NCBI GenBank assembly: GCA_003278145.1
Contig: QCGV01000002.1
Location: forward strand, 1 to 64,000
Length of the DNA stretch: 64,000 nucleotides
Reading direction: 5' to 3'
Source of the DNA: OCS116 cluster bacterium AG-390-A19
GTDB lineage: Bacteria > Pseudomonadota > Alphaproteobacteria > MED-G09
Shown here: one piece after another, positions 20,471 to 29,342 of the stretch
How the letters are laid out: each line of letters starts with the position of its first letter
Numbering within the stretch: the first letter of the stretch is position 1
Position numbers and translations under genes: made by a program
Notes under the pieces: model-generated
What the model saw: the letters and a program-made list of their open reading frames with translations, nothing else
Told to the model about the DNA's origin: nothing
The model's database searches: none

Positions 20471-20602
20471 AATATAAATACCTTTTCATTTATTTTGTTA
20501 ATAATATAACATTCATTAAATAAATAGTAAACATTTATATAATTGATTTGCTAAATATAATAGAAATACCATATAAGATTAATCAAGATTATGGAGTTGA
20601 TT

Positions 20603-20908
20603 ATGTCTTTGTTAAAAAATATTTTAATTGCTGGATTATTTCTTTCAGTTTTCGTTGCCGTTTCCCCTGCTTTTGCAGATACGGATAACAAAAATGAAGT
20701 AATTGTAACTGGTGGTAAAATTCTCTCTTACAAGACAACGGCAAAGTATAGAAACGCTGATAATTGTTTAACTGCTTGTAAAAGTAAGTCCAGTTGTGAA
20801 GCTTATAGCTTAAATTCTAACGGTGCTTACTGCGTTCTATATGAAAGTGTCAGATCAATTCAAAGAAAAGATGGTGCATTCACCGCGTTTAAAGCCGATT
20901 TTAAGTAA
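20603..20908 (+). CDS. Small secreted protein with PAN/apple-like Cys pattern
   Basis: Signal peptide MSLLKNILIAGLFLSVFVAVSPAFA; NCLTACKSKSSCEAYSLNSNGAYCVLYESV; ATG at 20603 preferred. Confidence 0.6.
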   Translation: MSLLKNILIAGLFLSVFVAVSPAFADTDNKNEVIVTGGKILSYKTTAKYRNADNCLTACKSKSSCEAYSLNSNGAYCVLYESVRSIQRKDGAFTAFKADFK

Positions 20909-20912
20909 TTTA

Positions 20913-20934
20913 GTTTCAACCTAACGGTTGCAAC
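20913..20934 (+). ncRNA. Small hairpin preceding the pyrimidine-loop hairpin
   Basis: GTTTCAACC-TAAC-GGTTGCAAC, imperfect 9-bp stem with one mismatch. Confidence 0.3.
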
Positions 20935-20938
20935 ATAA

Positions 20939-20988
20939 TGGACAACCTCTTCCTTCCCCCCCTCCCATTCCCTTGAAGAGGTTGTCCA
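20939..20988 (+). ncRNA. Candidate structured regulatory RNA, pyrimidine-rich loop hairpin
   Basis: TGGACAACCTCTTC (20939-20952) and GAAGAGGTTGTCCA (20975-20988), perfect 14-bp stem; loop CTTCCCCCCCTCCCATTCCCTT, 21 of 22 pyrimidine. Confidence 0.5.
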
Positions 20989-21010
20989 CAAAAGAAAGTG
21001 TTGATTGAAG

Positions 21011-21145
21011 ATGGTAAAAGATAGTGTAGTAAATTTTAAAGATCCTAAGCTAACTAAAGAGCTTAATCTTATAGAAAATAATAGAGTAAATTCTTTAGCT
21101 TCTCTCGATAGAATCCTTACAAAAGTTCTCTCAATAATTTTTTAA
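21011..21145 (+). CDS. Possible 44-aa small ORF
   Basis: ATG to TAA: MVKDSVVNFKDPKLTKELNLIENNRVNSLASLDRILTKVLSIIF; not in the ORF track; no homology known to me. Confidence 0.25.
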   Translation: MVKDSVVNFKDPKLTKELNLIENNRVNSLASLDRILTKVLSIIF

Positions 21146-22147
21146 TTATTCGTTAAATTTTATTATTGAACCTGGCTTCATTGTTACAAAAAAATCTTCT
21201 TCAAAATTACCCTTCTGTATTAGTTCATTAAGAATAATTTCAGGCTCTTTAATTGGCTCTGTTGTAAGTATAAATGTACCCCAATGCATTCCAATAGATT
21301 TTTTTGCACCCAGATCTAAAGCTGCATCTAAAGCCTCTCTTGGATTCATATGACTTTTCTTCATAATTCTTCTTGGTGAGTAAGCGCCAATAGGTATAAA
21401 TGCTACATCAGGACTACCAAGCCTTTTATTAATCTCTATAAAATCTTTTGAGTAACCTGTATCACCTAAATGAACTAATTTAATGTTTGAATTCTCAATC
21501 CACCATCCGCCCCATAAACTTTTATTTTTATCGAAAAGACCTCTTCTTGACCAATGCTGAACAGGAACAAATGTAAAAGTAGTATTTTCAATAATTTTTG
21601 ACTCCCACCACTCAAATTCATAAACATTTTTAATACCCTTACTTAAAAACCAATTTTTAAGTTTTAAAGGTACTAGAAAAATTGTATCTGGATTAAGTTT
21701 ATTTAACCTTTTTACACTTTTTAAGTCCAAATGATCGTAATGATTATGACTAATCACAACTACATCTATTTTAGGTAAATTTTTATAGCCTATTGCAGGT
21801 TCAATTAATCTCTTAGGTCCCAGAAACTGAAGTGGTGACGCCCTATCTGAAAACATTGGATCTGAAATAATATTGAGATCGTAATTATTAATTACAAAAG
21901 ATGAGTGACCAACCCAAGCAGCGTAGCCAAGAGGCTTTGTGATAAGATTATTATATTCATCTGAGACTTCAATCTCCTCTCTTTCAACAGATTGTAAGGC
22001 CTTAAAAAAACTAAAAGGTGGAGATTTTTCTTTTATAATATCTTCTTCAGACATTAAGTTATTATCAGTATTTTCAAATACTTCATCCTCAAAAATTGAA
22101 CATGATGAAAATATCATTAGGGAAAGACAAAGATAAAGAATTTTCAT
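21146..22147 (-). CDS. MBL-fold hydrolase (NAPE-PLD/RomA-like lipoprotein)
   Basis: Lipoprotein signal MKILYLCLSLMIFSSCS; ISHNHYDHLD; LVHLGDTGYS; GMHWGTF. Confidence 0.85.
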   Translation of the reverse strand: MKILYLCLSLMIFSSCSIFEDEVFENTDNNLMSEEDIIKEKSPPFSFFKALQSVEREEIEVSDEYNNLITKPLGYAAWVGHSSFVINNYDLNIISDPMFSDRASPLQFLGPKRLIEPAIGYKNLPKIDVVVISHNHYDHLDLKSVKRLNKLNPDTIFLVPLKLKNWFLSKGIKNVYEFEWWESKIIENTTFTFVPVQHWSRRGLFDKNKSLWGGWWIENSNIKLVHLGDTGYSKDFIEINKRLGSPDVAFIPIGAYSPRRIMKKSHMNPREALDAALDLGAKKSIGMHWGTFILTTEPIKEPEIILNELIQKGNFEEDFFVTMKPGSIIKFNE

Positions 22148-22527
22148 TATAATTTCTGTTCGGGAATACCATGTTTGATTGATTTAATATTGTTATCCTT
22201 ATCAAAATAAACCAGCGTTGGTTCATGAGTTTTTGCTTCAGATTCTTCGTATAAACCATATGCACAAATAATTATTATATCATTTGGTGAAGCTTTATGG
22301 GCTGCAGCACCATTAATAGATACAGTTTTAGAACCTGCTTCAGCTGACATTAAGTATGTAGAAAACCTCTCGCCATTGGTTACATTATAAATGTCAATTT
22401 TTTCATATTCTTGTAAATTACCTTTCGCCAAAATATCGGTATCAACCGCACAAGATCCCTCATAATCTAATTCAACCTGCGTAACATTTATGCGGTGTAA
22501 CTTGGATCTTAATAAAGTTTTCTGCAT
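22147..22527 (-). CDS. panD: Aspartate 1-decarboxylase
   Basis: KLHRINVTQVELDYEGSCAVD (GS self-processing site), NGAAAHKASPNDIIII. Confidence 0.95.
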   Translation of the reverse strand: MQKTLLRSKLHRINVTQVELDYEGSCAVDTDILAKGNLQEYEKIDIYNVTNGERFSTYLMSAEAGSKTVSINGAAAHKASPNDIIIICAYGLYEESEAKTHEPTLVYFDKDNNIKSIKHGIPEQKL

Positions 22528-22547
22528 TTTAACCTCAAAATTCTATT

Positions 22548-23360
22548 TTAATTAATCAATATATTATCAATCAACCTGACATTACCTAATTTTACTGCAA
22601 TAGCAATCAATACTGAAACATCATTATCTTTTGCATCATCTAATGTGTCTGGGTTAAGTATAGATAAATATTCTGGATGAATATTACTCTCTTTAAAAGT
22701 TTCAATAGAGTTCAAAATTAAATCACTATGACTTTGATTATCTATATTATCCCTAATCCAAGATAGTTGCTTATAAATTTTTGGAGCAATTTTTCTATTC
22801 TCACTAGTCAATAAATTATTCCTTGAAGACATAGCCAGTCCATCGCTCTCTCGTATAATAGGACTTCCAATAATTTCCGTATGAAAATTCATTTCATTAA
22901 AAAATTTTTTAATAATCAAAAATTGTTGATAATCCTTTAACCCAAAGATTGCATAATCAGGGTTTAAAACCTCAAATAATTTCCTAACAATTGTAACAAC
23001 ACCATCAAAATGAGTAGGTCTGCTTTTTCCACAAAGTTTTTTACTTATATCCGGTGCTTTATAATTTTTTATATTTTCTAAAATATCTTCCGAAGGGCAG
23101 AAAACAAAATCACATCCAGCCTTTTCAAGTTTAAGCAAATCATCATCAAGAGTTCTTGGATAATTATCAAAATCTTCATTTACACCAAACTGAAGTGGGT
23201 TGATATATATTGAGGCTAAAATTGTTTCTCCAACTTCTTTTGCCTTACTCAAGAGACTTAAGTGACCATCATGTAAATTACCCATTGTGGGAACAAGTGC
23301 GGTTTCACTGAAATCTTTCAAAACTTCTTTTGCTTGTTTTTCGTTGGTAATAATTTCCAT
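22548..23360 (-). CDS. panC: Pantothenate synthetase
   Basis: VPTMGNLHDGHLSLL, SIYINPLQFG, FGLKDYQQF, MSSRN. Confidence 0.95.
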   Translation of the reverse strand: MEIITNEKQAKEVLKDFSETALVPTMGNLHDGHLSLLSKAKEVGETILASIYINPLQFGVNEDFDNYPRTLDDDLLKLEKAGCDFVFCPSEDILENIKNYKAPDISKKLCGKSRPTHFDGVVTIVRKLFEVLNPDYAIFGLKDYQQFLIIKKFFNEMNFHTEIIGSPIIRESDGLAMSSRNNLLTSENRKIAPKIYKQLSWIRDNIDNQSHSDLILNSIETFKESNIHPEYLSILNPDTLDDAKDNDVSVLIAIAVKLGNVRLIDNILIN

Positions 23361-23361
23361 T

Positions 23362-24174
23362 TTAGTAGAAAGTATGAGCTCTTGAAGGAAACTTTTTTGT
23401 TTTCACACTTTTAACATATTTTTTTAAAGCTACTTCCACAGATGATGAGCCCTTTAAAAAATCTTTTACAAATTTTGGTGGCTTTTCTAAACATGAAATT
23501 CCTAATAAATCATGTATCACCATAATTTGACCATCAGTTTCTGGGCCAGCACCAATACCAATAACTGGTATTTTAAGTAAACTTGTAATTTCCTTCGATA
23601 AATCATTAGGGACACATTCGAGAAGTAACATTTCGGCACCCGCATTTTCTAATGACTGAGCCTCCTCTATAAGTTTTTGTCTTTTCTTTGTATCTCTTCC
23701 TTGAACGAAGTAGCCACCAATTCTATTTATTGATTGTGGTGTTAAACCCATATGAGCACATACTGGTATACCCCTTTCAGCTAGAGTGCTTGTCATTTTA
23801 CATATCCACGAACCACCTTCAATTTTTACTGAATGAGCTCCATTTTGCATTAGCCTTGTAGCATTTTCCAAAGCTAACTCATCTGTCGAGTAACTCATAA
23901 ATGGCATATCAGCCATTATATGAGAATTAACGTTACCCCTTGCGACACATTCAAGATGATAAATTAACTGATCCATAGTTACTGGCAGGGTACTATCATG
24001 ACCTTGAATAACCATTCCAAGGCTATCGCCAACAAGAATAACTTCTACACCAGCCTCGCTTATCTTTTGAGCTATAGTAGCTTCATAAGCAGTTAAACAA
24101 CTAAACTTTTCAGAAGTTTTTTTTAGCTTACGTAATGTTGAAATAGTTATTGGTTTATTTTTATGAGTAGACAT
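23362..24174 (-). CDS. panB: 3-methyl-2-oxobutanoate hydroxymethyltransferase
   Basis: LTAYEATIAQKISEAGVEVILVGDSLGMVIQGHDSTLPVT; HMGLTPQS; GIGAGPETDGQIMV. Confidence 0.96.
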   Translation of the reverse strand: MSTHKNKPITISTLRKLKKTSEKFSCLTAYEATIAQKISEAGVEVILVGDSLGMVIQGHDSTLPVTMDQLIYHLECVARGNVNSHIMADMPFMSYSTDELALENATRLMQNGAHSVKIEGGSWICKMTSTLAERGIPVCAHMGLTPQSINRIGGYFVQGRDTKKRQKLIEEAQSLENAGAEMLLLECVPNDLSKEITSLLKIPVIGIGAGPETDGQIMVIHDLLGISCLEKPPKFVKDFLKGSSSVEVALKKYVKSVKTKKFPSRAHTFY

Positions 24175-24338
24175 TTATTAAATAGATCTAGTTATAAAAT
24201 ACTTAATAGATAGTTTTTATAAATCCCCTTATTTGATTTTCGACATCATATTTATCTAGTTTTATAAATACAAACTAATTTTTTACAAAATATAACTCAT
24301 ATTATTTATTAATCTTTTTGATTTTAATAAAATTTTTT

Positions 24339-24950
24339 TTATTTTTCTGTTTCAATACTTTTTCTTTTTCCAAACTTCTTATACCACGCCATTGTTTTTG
24401 AAAAACCATTCTGATCCTCTACGCCAATACTTTCAGCAAAAGTAAAAGTTGAAAATAATGTACAATCAGCAACCGTTGGACGATCAAAAATTAAAAACTC
24501 ATCTCCCGTTATTGAATCTTCTAAAATTTGCAGATTTTTTTTATAACAATTAAGAGCCATTTCAGCTGCCTCTTTTGATTGAGGACCTTTGTCAGCAAAA
24601 AAAGGTGATATATTGTGAACATAATGTGCAAGCTCAATCATTAACCCAAGCTCCGCTAATCTATCAACTTCTTGAATCCTAGCTTTTTCAAGCGGTGATT
24701 TTCCTAACATATTTGGAGACTCTTTTATTCCCTCCAAATATTCTATTATAGCTCTAGATTCACGAATTATCTCACCATCCTCTAACTCTAAAAAAGGCAC
24801 AGTTCCCATTGGATTCTTATTTAACATTTCAGGAGTTCTCAATTCATGATTAATTAAATCAACAGGAATATATTCAATAGAAATTTCTTTTTCGTGCGCA
24901 AAAATTTTAACTTTTTGAGCATTTGGAGCGGGATAATCATACATTTTCAT
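24339..24950 (-). CDS. Glutathione S-transferase family protein
   Basis: MKMYDYPAPNAQKVKIFAHEKEI; NPMGTVPFLELEDGEIIRESRAIIEYLE; ATG at 24950 preferred (follows the ThuA stop). Confidence 0.85.
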   Translation of the reverse strand: MKMYDYPAPNAQKVKIFAHEKEISIEYIPVDLINHELRTPEMLNKNPMGTVPFLELEDGEIIRESRAIIEYLEGIKESPNMLGKSPLEKARIQEVDRLAELGLMIELAHYVHNISPFFADKGPQSKEAAEMALNCYKKNLQILEDSITGDEFLIFDRPTVADCTLFSTFTFAESIGVEDQNGFSKTMAWYKKFGKRKSIETEK

Positions 24951-24958
24951 GGTCGTAC

Positions 24959-25759
24959 CTAGATTTTGTTTATGCCCCATTTTATACCACGTCTTAGCAG
25001 TTCATAAAATACTTCACTTTCCCAGCCACCCCTATCGACTGGACATTCATCCATAAAAGGTCGCATATCATATTTACCTCTACAGTGACCAAGCATCAGA
25101 TATAATACACTCCCTTTGCCTACTTTATGTAAATACATCTGAGGTCTTGGAATATCCTCCTTCCAGGATGAGCTAACATAGGCATCTGCATCATCTGTAT
25201 ATCTAGATTCTAAGAGAATTTTTATACCATCTGAAAATTCACAATAATAAGGTTCATCAAAAATTTCAAAATCCTCTAAATCTTTTGTTACAGGGTGAGA
25301 CCTATCATTAACTGTTACTTTAATATTCATATTTGGAGGATGAGCTATAAAACGACTTCCTAATAATTTCATTAATTGAGGATTTTTGTTTGGAGTGTCA
25401 GTTTTACCTGGAATTTCAAGACCATCAACTATTTGCATCTCTCCAACAAATTCAATAAGTGCGTTAGTACCGTGCAAACCAAACCATTTTCCACCATTAT
25501 TAAGGAATTCCCTTAGTGTATCTACTTCTTCTTGCGCTGGAGAGAGATCGCAAGTATACGTAATTAATAAATCCGAGTCCTTATATTTACAAAAATCACT
25601 ATAGTCTTGCGATATTGAAACCCCTAAATCATCATGTTCAGAAAATAAATTAACCAATTCAGAACGTGCAAAATCTGTATCATGGTATTTAGCATTACAA
25701 ATCAAGTGAACATGATGTGGCTTAATTTTTGCCATTTTAACCCCCCCTATAATTAACAA
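24959..25759 (-). CDS. ThuA-like (trehalose utilisation) domain protein
   Basis: LLITYTCDLSPAQEEVDTLREFLNNGGKWFGLHGTNA; YLMLGHCRGKYDM. Confidence 0.75.
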   Translation of the reverse strand: MLIIGGVKMAKIKPHHVHLICNAKYHDTDFARSELVNLFSEHDDLGVSISQDYSDFCKYKDSDLLITYTCDLSPAQEEVDTLREFLNNGGKWFGLHGTNALIEFVGEMQIVDGLEIPGKTDTPNKNPQLMKLLGSRFIAHPPNMNIKVTVNDRSHPVTKDLEDFEIFDEPYYCEFSDGIKILLESRYTDDADAYVSSSWKEDIPRPQMYLHKVGKGSVLYLMLGHCRGKYDMRPFMDECPVDRGGWESEVFYELLRRGIKWGINKI

Positions 25760-25800
25760 AAAAAGCCAAGAAATCAGAAGATTTTTTGGCCTTTTTTTGC
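25757..25800 (-). terminator. Rho-independent terminator-like hairpin
   Basis: AAAAAAAGCCAAGAAATC...GATTTTTTGGCCTTTTTTT, directly downstream of the TBDR at 25815. Confidence 0.65.
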
Positions 25801-25814
25801 TTTTTTAAAAACGT

Positions 25815-27968
25815 CTAAAAGTTTTTATCAAATGATACACCTAAAGTTCTTGGAAAAGGTATAATATGTTGACCACCAGCCATTCCTGACGGGCCTTCTT
25901 CTTGAAGTAAGTTGCGACCAAATATTCCTACTTTCCAACTATCTCTTGCAACACTTATGCTTCCAGATAGTAATTCAATATCCTCAGAAACGCGACCATC
26001 GAATACACTAGTAACTTTGTCACGATAACTGAATAATGCATTTGCATTAAATATCATTCCGTTTTCCATTTCAGTTGAATAGTTAGATCTTATAGAATAT
26101 GTCGTTTTAGCTGTACCTGGAAGTTGGCTGCCATTTGCCATAAATGGATTTTTAACTTGGATGGCATCGTCAACATTATCAAGTTCAACCTCATTCGTAT
26201 TTCCTGAGAAATAAAGTGATAATCCATCGATTGGAGTATCCCAAGCAATAGTCAAATCAATACCTCTACCTTCTATATCCCCAATTGGAATAACAATAGT
26301 TTGAAGAGCAGGTGAAATTTCTATTTGAGCATCACCCCAATCATAGAAAAAAGCAGCAAGATCAATTTGAACAGATCCTAAATCCCACTTTCCACCTAAA
26401 GTATAATTCCACAATGTATCAGGTTCAGATGCGTTATCATAATTTGTACCGCCAAGAGTTGCGTTTGAGGCTGTCATAATAGATGTAGAACTAATTGAAC
26501 CACTTCTAAAACCTTTGGCAGCTTCAAAATAAACCATAGAATTATCATTGGGGTAGTAGGCTATATTTAAACGAGGATTAAAAGTATCATTCGTTGCACT
26601 ATCAACACCAACCGTATTAGTTATTATTGGTTCAGGCGCACCTGTGATTGCAGGTAATAACTCAACAGCACTGTTTTCATTAAAACTTCTTTTTTCCTCA
26701 TAGAATCTTCCACCAATTGTAACAACCCATTTTTCATCAGAAGAGGTTCTGCTTGCTTCACCATAAACAGCCCATGATTCACTTGATAGTAAATTTGATG
26801 CATTAATTGAATTAAAACCAAAGTCTGGTAGAAGAACATCTTGGCCACCAAAAGTTTCACCATCTTGATAAAAAAGACCAACAATCCAGCTCCATGCACC
26901 ATCACCATTTGAAATTAATCTTAAGTCCTCGTTAAAGTTCTCAGACTCTAAAGGCCATAGAGAGGAAAAATTTCCAATACCTGGAATAAAACCACCATTA
27001 TTTGAAATAACAGTATTTTCCATATAACCAGTAGTACTTTGCAATGTCGCAAAACCTAGGTCATATTCTATGTCTGCAACATAAATAGTAAAATCAGAAT
27101 AGGTTTCACCAAATGTATTATCTATTGCAGGAGGGTTTGGATAAGTCAGTCTATTAGCAAATTTCTGTTCTGAATCTTGATGCCAATATGTAAGTTTAAT
27201 ACTTAAATCTTCACTTGGTTCTACTAGTAATTTCAAGCGACCAGTAATTCCATCGTATGGATTACCATTTGTTTGATTAGAAGGAATAATTTCAGCCCAA
27301 CCACCTATATCTTTAATACTTAAAACCCCTCTTAAAGCGGCATTTTCAGATAAAGGGATGTTTAACATTAGATCGCCAGTATGACTGCTATCACCGTCAT
27401 CAATATCTGCTAAAGTTGCTTTGAAAGATCCTTCAAATTCTCCTATTACAGGATCCTTCGTTATAACTTTTATAGTTCCACCAAGTGAGCCTAATCCATA
27501 AAGAGTACCTGATGGACCACGCAGAACCTCAACTCTCTCAGTATCATAAATGTCGGTTACTGGAGCATAGGGACGTCCAGGTAAAGAAAAGGCAAAATTA
27601 TCCAAATAATAACCAATGGTTGCATCACCGTCAGTCTCAGCTGAAGCAACACCTCTAATAGAATAAACATTACTTCCCTGACTAATTGATGAATTTTGAA
27701 CAGCGCCTGGTATAAGATCAATCATTTGCTCAAAATCGGTTATTTGAAGATCTTGTAAATCATCACCAGATAAAGCCTGAACAGCCTGTGATACGTCACT
27801 TATCGATTGCTCTGTCCTATTAGCTGTTACTAATATCTCTTCAATATCAGCTTCAGTTTCTTCAGATGCACTAACATTTTCATCTGCAAAAACTTTGATT
27901 GAAGAAAAAATAAGTAAAAAAACTGATAATGATAAAATTAATATTGAATTATTTATTTTTAACAACAT
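25815..27968 (-). CDS. TonB-dependent receptor
   Basis: Signal peptide, TonB-box/plug EILVTANRTEQSISDVSQAVQALSG, RVEVLRGPSGTLYGLGSLGGTIKVITK, C-terminal LGVSFDKNF. Confidence 0.93.
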   Translation of the reverse strand: MLLKINNSILILSLSVFLLIFSSIKVFADENVSASEETEADIEEILVTANRTEQSISDVSQAVQALSGDDLQDLQITDFEQMIDLIPGAVQNSSISQGSNVYSIRGVASAETDGDATIGYYLDNFAFSLPGRPYAPVTDIYDTERVEVLRGPSGTLYGLGSLGGTIKVITKDPVIGEFEGSFKATLADIDDGDSSHTGDLMLNIPLSENAALRGVLSIKDIGGWAEIIPSNQTNGNPYDGITGRLKLLVEPSEDLSIKLTYWHQDSEQKFANRLTYPNPPAIDNTFGETYSDFTIYVADIEYDLGFATLQSTTGYMENTVISNNGGFIPGIGNFSSLWPLESENFNEDLRLISNGDGAWSWIVGLFYQDGETFGGQDVLLPDFGFNSINASNLLSSESWAVYGEASRTSSDEKWVVTIGGRFYEEKRSFNENSAVELLPAITGAPEPIITNTVGVDSATNDTFNPRLNIAYYPNDNSMVYFEAAKGFRSGSISSTSIMTASNATLGGTNYDNASEPDTLWNYTLGGKWDLGSVQIDLAAFFYDWGDAQIEISPALQTIVIPIGDIEGRGIDLTIAWDTPIDGLSLYFSGNTNEVELDNVDDAIQVKNPFMANGSQLPGTAKTTYSIRSNYSTEMENGMIFNANALFSYRDKVTSVFDGRVSEDIELLSGSISVARDSWKVGIFGRNLLQEEGPSGMAGGQHIIPFPRTLGVSFDKNF

Positions 27969-28095
27969 TTAAATCCTCCCTCTATACTTACTAATAAAAA
28001 TTATATTTGTAATTCTATGAAAGTAAAATAAAAACGGCATAAATAATTTATTCAACCGTATCCTTATGGATTGATATAATTATTATAGGGTATCT

Positions 28096-28722
28096 TTATT
28101 TAATATTTTTTATGATAATTTCTTTAGCATCATCAGGAAGAAGTTGAATAATATCAATAATTGCATTTAAGAATTTATCTAATGGCGCAGCTTTAGCAAC
28201 TGTATATTCTCCAGTTTCATGAATTTTATTTACCTTAGATGATATTTTATAAACAAATTTGAAGGTTTTATTATGAGCAATTTTTTTTAATTCTTCATCT
28301 GATAAATCTTTAACATTCACTTTTTCAAGCTCGCCAGTATTACATAATGATGCCACTCTTCTTTCAAACGTATCTCTGCTTAAAAGAGAAAACTTACCTC
28401 CTTTTGATTTAAAATAATGAATAATTTGATGGAGACTTAACCATGGAGAATTTTCAAAAGACTGAAGAGTCATTTTTATAATAATCATAGAGCTTATTTC
28501 ATCTCTATCTCTCTGAGGTCTTGAAAGACCTTCATCATAATCTTTAGTAGAATTTTGATCGATAACTCCTTTCTTACGAACACTTCTGTGAAAATTTTTC
28601 GATAAAAGAGCGATATCTACAATAGACTCTGTGATAGCTGATTTTTCATAAAGGGATAAATCCTCCCAGCCGAGATCTTTAATATATTTAAGTCTTTGAT
28701 TTATTTGATAAAATTCAGTCAA
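28096..28722 (-). CDS. Hypothetical protein, possible winged-helix-like segment
   Basis: About 208 aa; LLSRDTFERRVASLCNTGELEKVN looks wHTH-like; no ATG, TTG at 28722 sits behind a GAGGGGG ribosome-binding site. Confidence 0.55.
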   Translation of the reverse strand: MTEFYQINQRLKYIKDLGWEDLSLYEKSAITESIVDIALLSKNFHRSVRKKGVIDQNSTKDYDEGLSRPQRDRDEISSMIIIKMTLQSFENSPWLSLHQIIHYFKSKGGKFSLLSRDTFERRVASLCNTGELEKVNVKDLSDEELKKIAHNKTFKFVYKISSKVNKIHETGEYTVAKAAPLDKFLNAIIDIIQLLPDDAKEIIIKNIK

Positions 28723-28775
28723 TAATAACCCCCTCAAATATAGCTTATAAAACTATCAAAAAAGAAACAAGTTTA

Positions 28776-29267
28776 TTATTCTGCCCCTAGACTAAAAAAA
28801 GTATGTTTGGTTATCTTCCAGCAATCCTTATCTTTTAGCATATATGTTTCGTAATAACCCCATAAACTCACAGATCCTCCTTCCTCTCCTTTATAGTAAC
28901 CTCTAGAGTTTAAGTTTGATCTTACTTTGACTAACTCGCCATCATATGAAATAAGCGAATTTGCAATTAAATGTTGCGATGTCTTAAATAAAGCTCCAGA
29001 CTCTTTAATATAGCTCACCCACTTGTCTAAGCCGTTAATAATAATTTCCTCACCACCAAAAAAGCTAGGGTCAAAAACCAACCGAGCCTCAACATCATCA
29101 AAAAATAGTGATCTAAACAAGTCATAATCTTTATTATCGACAGCTAAACCATAATTATTGATAACATCAATAATATCCAGTCTATCAGCAGTTGTTAATG
29201 ACCTCTCACTTGCTAATAAATTAAAGGAAAAAAGAAATAACATTAAATATAAAGCAAATTTTTTCAT
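28776..29267 (-). CDS. Secreted SnoaL/NTF2-like protein
   Basis: Signal peptide; DIIDVINNYGLAVDNKDYDLFRSLFFDDVEARL...LWGYYETYMLKDKDCWKITKHTF. Confidence 0.75.
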   Translation of the reverse strand: MKKFALYLMLFLFSFNLLASERSLTTADRLDIIDVINNYGLAVDNKDYDLFRSLFFDDVEARLVFDPSFFGGEEIIINGLDKWVSYIKESGALFKTSQHLIANSLISYDGELVKVRSNLNSRGYYKGEEGGSVSLWGYYETYMLKDKDCWKITKHTFFSLGAE

Positions 29268-29291
29268 AAGGATCCTTTAAATAAAATAAAA

Positions 29292-29314
29292 CCCTGGCAA
29301 TATTATTGCCAAGG
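29292..29314 (-). terminator. Terminator hairpin after the TBDR at 29343
   Basis: TGGCAAT/ATTGCCA stem; minus strand followed by GGGTTTTATTTTATTT. Confidence 0.6.
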
Positions 29315-29342
29315 CTTCAAAATTTAAAATTTTCAAATTCAA

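Noticed and set aside
26624-26908. ORF inside the TBDR in another frame, also 29561-29776, 40258-40494, 47739-47930, 53070-53288, 54776-54958
   Set aside because: Shadow ORFs within long genes with clear family motifs; low-complexity translations and no independent start signals.
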